Source: Lentzea nigeriaca
GTDB lineage: Bacteria; Actinomycetota; Actinomycetes; Mycobacteriales; Pseudonocardiaceae
Direction of reading: 5' to 3'
Length of the DNA: 64,000 bases
Assembly: GCF_016907955.1 (NCBI RefSeq)
Contig: NZ_JAFBCX010000011.1
Coordinates: 124,001-188,000 of the forward strand
Below, one piece after another: positions 16,930-24,935 of the stretch (positions are counted from its first letter, which is position 1; each line of letters begins with the position of its first letter). Under the pieces are notes generated by a model. That model was not told the DNA's origin. It was given only the letters and a program-made list of their open reading frames with translations, and did not search any database. The translations under genes were made by a program, and so were the position numbers.

Positions 16930-17427
16930 ATGCTCGTTCGTCGGCTGATCGCCCGTCTGCTCGACTGGCTGCTGGTGCTGGTCGTGGCGTGGCCGTTGGT
17001 CCACGAACCCGTGCTGGTGGTGCTCAGCGCAGCCGTGTACGACGCTCTGCTGCTGCGCTGGAACACCCTCGGCAAGGCCCTGACAGGCCTGAGGGTGGTG
17101 GGCCCCGCGTCCGGCCTCAGCCTCAGACGGGTGCTGGCCCGCACGCTCATCACGACCGCCCTGCCGGGCACGGGCGTGGTGCTCGTGCTGGCCGGTCTGG
17201 GCTGGCGGGAGCCGGCGCTGATGGCGGGCCTCGGCTGGCAACAGCCGTGGGTCGTCGTCGGCGAACACGTCGGCACGGGGTCTGTGGGGTGGCTCGCCTC
17301 GCTTCTACTGGTGGGCGGGGTGGTGCTGCTCGTGCTGACGGCGGTGGAGGCCCTCGATCTGCGGGGGACGCGGACGTGGCACGACCGGAAGGCGGGCACC
17401 GCCGTCATCCGGACACCCCAGCGGTGA
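16930..17427 (+). CDS. RDD-family membrane protein
   Basis: The 165-residue protein has about three membrane helices and the RDD pattern: an early Arg-Asp pair (RRLIARLLDWLLVLVVAWP), LGKALTGLRVV, and the closing WHDRKAGTAVI. The function of the family is unclear; some members act in ion transport. Its stop overlaps the GTG of the next frame (GTGA, 17424-17427), a sign of translational coupling to a gene that now appears broken. Confidence 0.8.
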   Translation: MLVRRLIARLLDWLLVLVVAWPLVHEPVLVVLSAAVYDALLLRWNTLGKALTGLRVVGPASGLSLRRVLARTLITTALPGTGVVLVLAGLGWREPALMAGLGWQQPWVVVGEHVGTGSVGWLASLLLVGGVVLLVLTAVEALDLRGTRTWHDRKAGTAVIRTPQR

Positions 17428-17816
17428 CCGGCGTTCCGCTCACCGGTGGACGCCTGACGCCGGGCATCGTCCGGCGCGGGGACACCGTGCACCGGCCTGG
17501 GTCCGATTTCGCGGCCTCCGTGCTGACCCTGCTGGAGAGCAGAGGCTTCGCGGGAGCACCCCGGCTTCTGGGTCGGGTCGACGGGATGGACGTGCTCTCG
17601 TACGTTCCAGGACACGTTCCCGCGCGGTTTCGCCCGTGGTCGGACGCCCAGGTCTCGGCAGCGGCCCGGCTGTTGCGGGAGATGCGCGACACGACCGCGG
17701 TTCTGGACGCGCTTCCTGGCGCGTTCACCCCAGCTGCACCGGGCCGTGTTCGACCGCGCGCTCACAGCAGGGACCCGATGAACCGCAACGTCTCCGGCAG
17801 CACGCGTCGCCAGTAG
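17424..17816 (+). pseudogene. Truncated aminoglycoside phosphotransferase-like gene
   Basis: The first 90 to 100 residues look like the N-lobe of APH-type phosphotransferases (PLTGGRLTPGIVRRGDTVHRP, LLESRGFAGAPRLLGRVDGMDVLSYVPGHVP, ARLLREMRDTT). The catalytic HxD loop and the metal-binding D motif are absent. After about 17740 the frame runs on as low-quality sequence into the 3' end of the convergent esterase gene. Full-length relatives have about 250 residues, so about 60 percent of the protein is lost. The start overlaps the RDD stop. It is probably a remnant left by a deletion that brought the esterase gene in. Confidence 0.6.
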
Positions 17817-18463
17817 CCGCCGTCGTGCGCGCCGTGGTCGAACGACCCCTGAGCCCCCACCGCCCGAGCCAGCTCCTGGGCCGGGTCGTGGAACGGATCC
17901 TCCTGCCCGCACCAGACGCCGACCGGTGACTTGATGGTCGCCAGATGCCGTAACGGCTCGTGTGCCTCCCAGACCTGCCGGGACGCGAAGCCGTCGATCC
18001 GCTCCGCGTCTGCCCACGTCGGGAACAGCGCCGGACTGATCGCCGCCACCGCCTTCAACGAGCGTTGCGACGCGATGTCCAGCACGCCGAACCCGCCCAT
18101 CGACACGCCCAGAGCAGCGTCGAACGGCACCGGCGGAGTGAGGTTCACCCAGTAGTCCTCACCGCCGTCGACCACCGCGCACCGGAACTTCGCGCCGTTG
18201 AGGTACCGCGGCAGGCCGAGGTCCTGCCACCACGACACGCTGCCGCCGCGGCCGTGCAGCACGAGCACTGTCGGGCCGTCGGACCCCATCCACGCGCCCC
18301 AGGGCGTCGGCTGAACGGGGACGGGTGGCACGTCCGGCACCTCGCCGTCCGGGCCCGTCCACCCGAGCAGGCGGCGGCCGCGCGGAGTCAGCGCGCCGTA
18401 CGTCCCCACTGCCCCGACCAGGCCCGCGCCGCCCAGCAACACAGTTCGCCGAGAGATCCCCAT
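17762..18463 (-). CDS. Tat-exported alpha/beta-hydrolase (esterase-like)
   Basis: The 233-residue protein opens with a twin-arginine signal (MGISRRTVLLGGAGLVGAVGTYGAL). The mature part has the oxyanion-type VLVLHGRGGSVSWWQDL, the nucleophile elbow GVSMGGFG, an acid in GQEDPFHDP and a late histidine in DHGAHDGGYWRR, so a Ser-Asp-His triad can be placed. It resembles secreted esterases of the mycolyltransferase/esterase D group. ATG 18463 is chosen for the signal peptide. It overlaps the remnant phosphotransferase frame at its 3' end. Confidence 0.82.
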   Translation of the reverse strand: MGISRRTVLLGGAGLVGAVGTYGALTPRGRRLLGWTGPDGEVPDVPPVPVQPTPWGAWMGSDGPTVLVLHGRGGSVSWWQDLGLPRYLNGAKFRCAVVDGGEDYWVNLTPPVPFDAALGVSMGGFGVLDIASQRSLKAVAAISPALFPTWADAERIDGFASRQVWEAHEPLRHLATIKSPVGVWCGQEDPFHDPAQELARAVGAQGSFDHGAHDGGYWRRVLPETLRFIGSLL

Positions 18464-18477
18464 GCTGATCAGTGGAA

Positions 18478-18486
18478 CACAATGTG
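18478..18486. promoter_or_regulatory. CACAATGTG motif upstream of the permease operon
   Basis: The nonamer CACA-A-TGTG is palindromic and differs by one base from CACAACGTG at 13252-13260 beside the PucR gene. It lies 122 nt before the permease start. Confidence 0.4.
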
Positions 18487-18607
18487 CGCCGAACATGACA
18501 AGCGTGGACACTCTGACACTGCCAGACCTGCGGCAGCGCACCCAGGATTCCGGGATGGAAACCGACCGCGTTGGCCTTGTTTCAGCAGCGTAACAGGGGG
18601 TTGAACG

Positions 18608-20116
18608 ATGGCAGTCGAGTCCTCACCGCCCCAGGTCACACCTGATGGCCGCGTCGAGCTGAGCGACACAGGTCCCATCGAGGACAGCAGGTTCTTCAAC
18701 CCCGAGCTCGCCCCGGTGCCGATCGAGCAGCGGACCTGGACGACATACAACTTCTTCGCGCTGTGGATGGGCATGGCGCACAACATCCCCAGTTACACGC
18801 TCGCCGCATCACTGATCGCGCTGGGCATGGACTGGGTGCAGGCGTTCGTCACGATCACGCTGGGCAACCTGATCGTGCTGATCCCCATGCTGCTCAACAG
18901 CCACGCCGGCACGAAGTACGGCATCCCGTTCCCCGTGTTCGCCCGCGCGTTCTACGGCGTGCGCGGGGCCAACCTCGTCGCCCTGCTGCGCGCCTTCATC
19001 GCGTGCGCCTGGTTCGGCATCCAGACGTGGGTGGGTGGCAAGGCGCTGCACGTGATCATCGGCAGGCTCGCCGGTGACGGGTGGGTCAAAGCGTCCGAAG
19101 TAGGCGGTCAGCCGTGGACGTTGTGGTTGTGCTTCTTCGGTTTCTGGGTCGTGCAGATGCTGATCATCTGGCGCGGCATGGACGCGATCCGGCGGTTCGA
19201 GAACTGGACGGCGCCGCTCGTCAGCGTCGGGTTCCTGATCCTGCTGGGCTACGTGCTGGTCAAGGCAGGCGGGTTCGGGCCGATCCTGCACACCGGCAGC
19301 AAGCTCGGGTGGGGACCTGACTTCTGGAAGGTCTTCTTCCCCTCGCTGATGGGCATGATCGCGTTCTGGTCGACGCTGTCGCTCAACATGCCGGACTTCA
19401 CGAGGTTCGGCGGGTCGCAACGCAAGCAGGTCACCGGGCAGGTCCTCGGCCTGCCGACCACGATGTCGTTCATCGCGATCGTGGCGATCCTGACGACGTC
19501 CGGCGCGCAGGCGCTGTACGGCGAGGCGATCTGGGACCCGGCGGATCTCGCGTCCCGGTTCGACAGCACGCTGCTGGTGCTCATCGCGTTGATGTCGCTG
19601 GTGCTCGCGACGATCTCGGCGAACCTCGCGGCGAACGTCGTGAGCCCGTCCTACGACTTCTCGAACGCGTTCCCGAAGCGCATCACGTTCGCGCTGGGCG
19701 GCCTGATCACCGGTGTCGTCGGCATCCTGATCCAGCCGTGGCGGCTGATCTCCGACCCAGGCATCTACATCTTCGCGTGGCTCGGGTTCTACGGCGGCCT
19801 GCTCGCGAGCGTGGCCGGTGTGTTCGTCGCCGGGTACTGGGTGATCAGCAAGACCCGGCTCGTGCTCGGGGACCTCTACCTCGACGGACGGGGTGCGTAC
19901 TGGTTCAACGGCGGCTGGAACTGGCGTGCCGTGCTGGCGACGTTCGTGGGCGGGCTGCTCGCGGTCGGCGGCGCCTACGGCGGGCCGTTCCCGGCGGACG
20001 GGCTGATCCCGTTCCTCAAGCCGCTCTACGACTACAACTGGGTGGTCGGTTTCGTCGCCGGCTTCCTGGTTTTCCTTGCTCTCAAGGACAACACGGCAAA
20101 GGAGACGACCAGGTGA
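18608..20116 (+). CDS. NCS1-family nucleobase/hydantoin permease
   Basis: The 502-residue protein has about twelve membrane helices and NCS1 marks: WTTYNFFALWMGMAHNIPSYTLA, NLIVLIPMLLNSHAGTKYGIPFPVFARAFYGVRGAN, FWSTLSLNMPDFTRF and ANVVSPSYDFSN. NCS1 carriers import uracil, cytosine, allantoin or hydantoins with sodium or protons. It leads a four-gene operon with beta-ureidopropionase, dihydropyrimidinase and an F420 oxidoreductase, so uracil or a dihydropyrimidine is the best guess. Its stop overlaps the next start (GTGA). Confidence 0.92.
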   Translation: MAVESSPPQVTPDGRVELSDTGPIEDSRFFNPELAPVPIEQRTWTTYNFFALWMGMAHNIPSYTLAASLIALGMDWVQAFVTITLGNLIVLIPMLLNSHAGTKYGIPFPVFARAFYGVRGANLVALLRAFIACAWFGIQTWVGGKALHVIIGRLAGDGWVKASEVGGQPWTLWLCFFGFWVVQMLIIWRGMDAIRRFENWTAPLVSVGFLILLGYVLVKAGGFGPILHTGSKLGWGPDFWKVFFPSLMGMIAFWSTLSLNMPDFTRFGGSQRKQVTGQVLGLPTTMSFIAIVAILTTSGAQALYGEAIWDPADLASRFDSTLLVLIALMSLVLATISANLAANVVSPSYDFSNAFPKRITFALGGLITGVVGILIQPWRLISDPGIYIFAWLGFYGGLLASVAGVFVAGYWVISKTRLVLGDLYLDGRGAYWFNGGWNWRAVLATFVGGLLAVGGAYGGPFPADGLIPFLKPLYDYNWVVGFVAGFLVFLALKDNTAKETTR

Positions 20117-20955
20117 GCAACATCATCCGGGCGGCGCTCGTCCAGCAGAAGTGGACGGGCGACAAGGAGTCGATGATCGCGAACGCGGTCGAGCACATCC
20201 GCAGCGCCGCTTCCCAGGGCGCGCAGGTGTTGTGTCTCCAGGAGCTCTTCTACGGACCGTACTTCTGCCAGGTTCAGGACGCCGACTTCTACTCCTACAC
20301 CGAGGGGATCCCTGACGGCCCCACGACGGAGCTGATGAAGGAAGTCGCCGCGCAGAACAACATCGTGCTGATCGTGCCGATGTACGAGGTGGAACAGCCG
20401 GGCGTCTACTACAACACCGCCGCGGTCATCGACGCGGACGGCACGTACCTCGGCAAGTACCGCAAGAACCACATCCCGCAGGTCAAGGGCTTCTGGGAGA
20501 AGTTCTACTTCAAGCCGGGCAACCTCGGTTACCCGGTGTTCGACACGGCGGTCGGCCGCATCGGCGTCTACATCTGCTACGAGCGCCACTTCCCCGAGGG
20601 CTGGCGCGCGCTCGGCCTCGCCGGGGCGAAGATCGTGTTCAACCCGTCGGCGACGTCGCGTTCGTTGTCGGAGTACCTGTGGCGGCTCGAGCAGCCCGCC
20701 GCGGCCGTCGCGAACGAGTACTTCGTCGGCGCGATCAACCGCGTGGGCGTGGAACCACTGGGAGACAACGAGTTCTACGGTCAGACGTACTTCGTGTCGC
20801 CGCGCGGCCAGCTCGTCGGCGAGGCCGCATCCGACACCGAGGAAGAGCTCGTGGTGCGCGACCTCGACCTGGACCTGCTGACCCAGGTCCGCGACACGTG
20901 GGCGTTCTACCGCGACCGTCGCCCCGACACCTACGAGGGCCTGGTGACGCCGTGA
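20113..20955 (+). CDS. Beta-ureidopropionase-like nitrilase-superfamily amidohydrolase
   Basis: The 280-residue enzyme has the nitrilase triad: Glu in VLCLQELFYGPYFC, Lys in KYRKNHIPQVKGFWEKFYF and Cys in GVYICYERHFPEGWRALGL. It would hydrolyse N-carbamoyl-beta-alanine to beta-alanine, CO2 and ammonia, the step after dihydropyrimidinase. N-carbamoyl-D-amino acid hydrolysis is the alternative. It starts at GTG 20113, overlapping the permease stop, with AAAGGAG upstream, and overlaps the next gene by 4 nt. Confidence 0.92.
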   Translation: MSNIIRAALVQQKWTGDKESMIANAVEHIRSAASQGAQVLCLQELFYGPYFCQVQDADFYSYTEGIPDGPTTELMKEVAAQNNIVLIVPMYEVEQPGVYYNTAAVIDADGTYLGKYRKNHIPQVKGFWEKFYFKPGNLGYPVFDTAVGRIGVYICYERHFPEGWRALGLAGAKIVFNPSATSRSLSEYLWRLEQPAAAVANEYFVGAINRVGVEPLGDNEFYGQTYFVSPRGQLVGEAASDTEEELVVRDLDLDLLTQVRDTWAFYRDRRPDTYEGLVTP

Positions 20956-22337
20956 GCACTCTCATCCGCAACGGCCTAGTCATCAACGCGACCGGTTCGC
21001 ACGCCGCCGACGTGCTGATCGACGGCGAGCACATCGCCGCGCTCGTCACGCCGGGGTTCGAAGTCCAGGCCGACGAAGTCGTCGACGCGGCGGGGAAGTA
21101 CGTCATCCCCGGCGGCATCGACGTGCACACGCACATGGAGATGCCGTTCGGCGGTACCCAGTCCGCCGACACGTTCGAGACGGGCACGACCGCGGCGGCG
21201 TGGGGCGGCACCACCACGATCGTCGACTTCGCGGTGCAGCCCAAGGGCAGCTCACTGCTGTCCACTCTGGACAAGTGGCACACCAAGGCCGACGGCAACT
21301 GCGCCATCGACTACGGCTTCCACATGATCATCTCCGACGTCACCGACGAGTCGCTGAAGGAGATGGAGTCCTGCATCGCGGCCGGCGTGAACAGCTTCAA
21401 GATGTTCATGGCCTATCCCGGCGTCTTCTACGCCACCGACGGCGAGATCCTGCGCGCCATGCAGAAGGCCCGCGAGACCGGCGCCACGATCATGATGCAC
21501 GCCGAGAACGGCATCGCGATCGACCAGCTCGTCGCGCAGGCGCTGGCCAACGGTCTGGGTGACCCGGTCCAGCACGGCCTGACCCGCCCGCCGGAGCTGG
21601 AGGGCGAGGCCACGTCCCGCGCGATCCAGCTGGCTCGCGTCACCGGTTCTCCGTTGTACATAGTGCATTTGTCCGCCGCGCAAGCACTTGACGCGGTGAC
21701 GGCCGCACGCGACACGGGCCAGAACGTGTTCGCCGAGACGTGCCCGCAGTACCTGTACTTGTCGCTGGAGGACCTGGCCAAGCCGGGCTTCGAGGGCGCG
21801 AAGTACGTGGCGTCGCCTCCGTTGCGGCCCAAGGAGCACCAGTCGTCGTTGTGGCGCGGGCTCAGGACGAACGACCTGTCCGTCGTGAGCACCGACCACT
21901 GCCCGTTCTGCTTCAAGGACCAGAAGCAGCTGGGCCTCGGCGACTTCTCCAAGATCCCCAACGGCATGCCCGGCGTCGAGCACCGCGTCGACCTGCTGCA
22001 CCAGGGCGTCGTGAAGGGCGAGATCACCCGCGAGCGCTGGGTGGAGATCGCCTCGACCACCCCGGCCCGCATGTTCGGCATGTACCCGCGCAAGGGCGTG
22101 ATCGCACCGGGCGCCGACGCCGACGTCGTGATCTACGACCCGGCGGCGACGCAGACCATCTCCGCGGAGACCCACCACATGGCCGTGGACTACTCGGCCT
22201 ACGAGGGCTTCGAGGTGACGGGCAAGGTCGACACGGTGTTCTCCCGCGGCCGCAAGGTGATCGCCGACGGCGCCTACCACGGCTCGACGGGCCACGGCCG
22301 CTTCGTGTCCCGCGACCTCAACCAGTACCTGGTCTAG
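20952..22337 (+). CDS. hydA: Dihydropyrimidinase
   Basis: The 461-residue cyclic amidase opens dihydrouracil or dihydrothymine to the N-carbamoyl acid. Metal ligands are visible: GGIDVHTHMEMPFGG, the lysine to be carbamylated in NSFKMFMAYPG, MMHAENG, YIVHLSAAQAL and STDHCPFCFKDQK. The length is standard. GTG 20952 overlaps the preceding stop. Neighbours on both sides belong to the same pathway, so dihydropyrimidinase is favoured over a D-hydantoinase role. Confidence 0.95.
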   Translation: MSTLIRNGLVINATGSHAADVLIDGEHIAALVTPGFEVQADEVVDAAGKYVIPGGIDVHTHMEMPFGGTQSADTFETGTTAAAWGGTTTIVDFAVQPKGSSLLSTLDKWHTKADGNCAIDYGFHMIISDVTDESLKEMESCIAAGVNSFKMFMAYPGVFYATDGEILRAMQKARETGATIMMHAENGIAIDQLVAQALANGLGDPVQHGLTRPPELEGEATSRAIQLARVTGSPLYIVHLSAAQALDAVTAARDTGQNVFAETCPQYLYLSLEDLAKPGFEGAKYVASPPLRPKEHQSSLWRGLRTNDLSVVSTDHCPFCFKDQKQLGLGDFSKIPNGMPGVEHRVDLLHQGVVKGEITRERWVEIASTTPARMFGMYPRKGVIAPGADADVVIYDPAATQTISAETHHMAVDYSAYEGFEVTGKVDTVFSRGRKVIADGAYHGSTGHGRFVSRDLNQYLV

Positions 22338-22348
22338 GAAGGAACATC

Positions 22349-23341
22349 GTGGACTTCGGCATTGTGCTGCAGACCGACCCGCCAGCGCGGGACGTGGTGG
22401 AAGGCCTCCGCGCCGCCGAGGACTGCGGCTTCCGCTACGGCTGGACGTTCGACTCCTGCGTGCTGTGGCAGGAACCGTTCGTCATCTACTCCCAGGTCCT
22501 CGCCGCCACCAGGGACCTGATCATCGGCCCCATGGTCACCAATCCGTCCACAAGGGACTGGTCGGTGACGGCGTCGCTCTTCGCCACGCTGAACGACATG
22601 TTCGGCAACCGCACGGTCTGCGGCATCGGCAGGGGCGACTCGGCCCGCCGCGTGATCGGCCAGAAACCCGCGTCGCTCGCGACGCTGGGCACCGCGATGC
22701 ACGTGATCAAGGAACTGGCCGAGGGCCGCGAGGTGGAGCACCACGGCACACCGGTGCGAATCCCGTGGGTGCGCAACGGAAAGCTCGAGATCTGGATGGC
22801 CGCCTACGGTCCCAAGGCGCTGAAGATGGTCGGCGAACAGGCCGACGGCTTCATCCTGCAGACCGCGGACCCGGACATCGCCCGCTGGACCATCGGCTCT
22901 GTCCGGGACGCTGCCACCGCCGCCGGCCGGGACCCGTCGTCCATCACGATGTGCGTGGCCGCACCGGCCTACGTCGGAACTGATCTCCCCCATCAGCGGG
23001 ATCAGTTGCGCTGGTTCGGCGGCATGGTCGGCAACCACGTGGCGGACCTCGTGTCGCGGTACGGCGACTCGGGCGTCGTGCCCAAGGCGTTGACCGACTA
23101 CATCAAGGACCGGGAGGGCTACGACTACTCCCACCACGGCAAGGCGGGCAACCGCTCGACCGACTTCGTGCCGGACGCGATCGTGGACCGCTTCTGCCTG
23201 GTCGGTCCCGAGTCCGCGCACGTCGAGCGCCTGCAGGAGCTGAAGGAGATCGGCGTCGACAACTTCGCGCTGTACCTGATGCACGACGAGAAGGAGAAGA
23301 CGCGCGACGCCTACGGCTCCGCGATCATCCCCGCTGTCTAG
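22349..23341 (+). CDS. LLM-class F420-dependent oxidoreductase (TIGR03842-like)
   Basis: The 330-residue protein is a luciferase-like TIM barrel: N-terminal MDFGIVLQTDPPARDVVEGLRAAE, IGPMVTNPSTRDWSVTASLFATLND, CGIGRGDSARRVIG, and WMAAYGPKALKMVGEQADGFILQTADP, features shared with the F420-dependent Mer-like enzymes. GTG 22349 follows AGGAAGG and lies 11 nt after hydA, so it is the last gene of the pyrimidine operon. The reaction is not known. Since no dihydropyrimidine dehydrogenase is present, reduction of uracil or thymine with F420H2 is a reasonable hypothesis. Confidence 0.88.
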   Translation: MDFGIVLQTDPPARDVVEGLRAAEDCGFRYGWTFDSCVLWQEPFVIYSQVLAATRDLIIGPMVTNPSTRDWSVTASLFATLNDMFGNRTVCGIGRGDSARRVIGQKPASLATLGTAMHVIKELAEGREVEHHGTPVRIPWVRNGKLEIWMAAYGPKALKMVGEQADGFILQTADPDIARWTIGSVRDAATAAGRDPSSITMCVAAPAYVGTDLPHQRDQLRWFGGMVGNHVADLVSRYGDSGVVPKALTDYIKDREGYDYSHHGKAGNRSTDFVPDAIVDRFCLVGPESAHVERLQELKEIGVDNFALYLMHDEKEKTRDAYGSAIIPAV

Positions 23342-23346
23342 ACGCC

Positions 23347-23386
23347 GTGAGTGGTTTCCGTCGCCCTGGCACCGGAAACCACTCAC
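23347..23386. terminator. Terminator of the pyrimidine operon
   Basis: GTGAGTGGTTTCCG pairs with CGGAAACCACTCAC (14 bp, 12-nt loop), 5 nt after the last stop and 7 nt before the convergent stop. Confidence 0.87.
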
Positions 23387-23393
23387 GACCTCA

Positions 23394-23816
23394 TCAGGAC
23401 ACGTTCGGGTTGGAGTACGCCTTGTAGTCGCACTCCGGGATGAACGTGTCGCGGCAGACCCAGATCACGATCCGCCGGATGTTGTACTGGTCGCTGGCGT
23501 GGACGTCCGACCAGGACGTCTGCGTGTTGCAGCCGCCGTGCCAGAAGCGCTCGGTCCCGGTCCAGCGGTTGTCGACGTCGATGTACCAGTACACCGGCTG
23601 GTTGTCGCAGGCCAGGTCGCGCAGATACGCCGTGCCGATGTTGAAGCTGCGCGCACCGGTCCAGCTGATCGCGCCCCAGGCGTGCGCGTGCTTCGTGCCG
23701 ACGTCGTTGGTCTCGTACACGCTGTAGTCGGTAGCCGCCAGCGCGGGCGAGGTGCCGATACCGACAACCGCGACGACGGTCGCCAGCATGGCCAGCGCCT
23801 TGGTGAACAAACGCAC
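23394..23816 (-). CDS. Small secreted protein, hypothetical
   Basis: The 140-residue product has a signal peptide (MRLFTKALAMLATVVAVVGIGTSPALA) and a mature part of about 113 residues with four cysteines (LACDNQ, GGCNTQ, WVCRDT, PECDYK), probably two disulphides, and many aromatic residues (VYWYIDVDNRWTGTERFWHGG). It resembles the small secreted beta-sandwich proteins common in actinomycetes; no catalytic motif is seen. GTG 23816 has GGAAGGAG 8 nt upstream and gives the right signal-peptide geometry. Confidence 0.75.
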   Translation of the reverse strand: MRLFTKALAMLATVVAVVGIGTSPALAATDYSVYETNDVGTKHAHAWGAISWTGARSFNIGTAYLRDLACDNQPVYWYIDVDNRWTGTERFWHGGCNTQTSWSDVHASDQYNIRRIVIWVCRDTFIPECDYKAYSNPNVS

Positions 23817-23941
23817 CCCGTTACTCCTTCCGAGTGCCACCCATTCGGGTGACGCGGAGGGATCATGCACGGCGGTTGACGAAGATCCAACACGCAGGAC
23901 CGAATCGTGATCAACTTCGTCGTCCACACTCGACGGACGAG

Positions 23942-24892
23942 TCAACGGACGGTGCGGGTCTGACCGTCCCAGTCCGACGTGAGCGTGGCCATGAGCTCGG
24001 CCAGCTGCACCGGGTACACGGTGTCCTCAGTGGACTCCAGCTCCTCCGCGGTCCACCACCGGTGCGCCGAGATGGTGGTCTCCTCGACGTCGTCGAACCC
24101 CGAGGTGTCGATCGCGAGATCACCGTCGAGGCGCGCGTAGAAGAACCACTCCTCCGCGTCGAACGTCTCGCCGTCGAAGCTGAACACGGCGCGGCGGCGC
24201 CAGATCGGGCCGACCAGCGCGTCCGGCGCGAGCTTCACGCCGGTCTCCTCGAAGGCCTCGCGGACGGCCGCGTCGCGCAGCTCCTCACCGGCCTCGACGC
24301 CGCCGCCGACGGTGAACCAGAAGAGCTCCTGTGGGCGTGCCGGGTCGAAGCCCTGGAACAGCAGCACGCGGCCCGCGGAGTCCGTGAGCACCACCCGTGC
24401 GGACGGGCGGGGCGTGAGCATCACGGCGTCGGAGGGCGAGGCGGGCTCGGCGATCTCGAAGTACGACGGCTGCGGTGCGGTGCCGGACAGGCGCAGCCAG
24501 CGGACGATGCGGCGGCGGCGTTGCAGGAGGGTGTCGCGGACGGCGTCGTTGTGGACGCGGCGGGCCAGCACGACGCGTTCCTCGGCGTCGGCCAGTTCGA
24601 AAGCCAGTGCCGGGGCCAGCGAAGACCTGTCCACGGCCGCCAGGAGGCCGGAGAGTTCGTTCTCGGCGAGCTCGCGTTCGGCGCGGGAGGCCGACTCGGC
24701 GCGGGACGCGGCAGCCGACAGCGCCGGGTCGAGCAGGGCGCGCGTCACGACGGCGCGGCGGGCCAGGGCGGCGTCCAGGGCGGCCCAGGCGGCGTCGGTG
24801 CGGACGTGCAGGCGGTCGAGGCGGTTGGCGATCGCCAGGATCCAGGCGGCCAGCAGCAACGCGACGAGGACGACGACGAGCGCTGTCGTCAC
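23942..24892 (-). CDS. LemA-like N-terminus fused to a NUDIX hydrolase
   Basis: The 316-residue protein starts with one membrane helix (ALVVVLVALLLAAWILAIANRLDRL) and a LemA-like helical region (RTDAAWAALDAALARRAVVTRALL). The C-terminal half holds the NUDIX box GGGVEAGEELRDAAVREAFEETGV with all consensus residues. NUDIX enzymes cleave nucleoside diphosphates linked to another group. The gene is the last of the PIM run, as in mycobacteria where a NUDIX gene follows pimA. The substrate is unknown; membrane anchoring suggests a lipid- or wall-linked nucleotide. Confidence 0.85.
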   Translation of the reverse strand: MTTALVVVLVALLLAAWILAIANRLDRLHVRTDAAWAALDAALARRAVVTRALLDPALSAAASRAESASRAERELAENELSGLLAAVDRSSLAPALAFELADAEERVVLARRVHNDAVRDTLLQRRRRIVRWLRLSGTAPQPSYFEIAEPASPSDAVMLTPRPSARVVLTDSAGRVLLFQGFDPARPQELFWFTVGGGVEAGEELRDAAVREAFEETGVKLAPDALVGPIWRRRAVFSFDGETFDAEEWFFYARLDGDLAIDTSGFDDVEETTISAHRWWTAEELESTEDTVYPVQLAELMATLTSDWDGQTRTVR

Positions 24893-24935
24893 GACCGGCT
24901 CACCTCGCGCGGGTCAGCGGTGCGGCGCACAGCGG

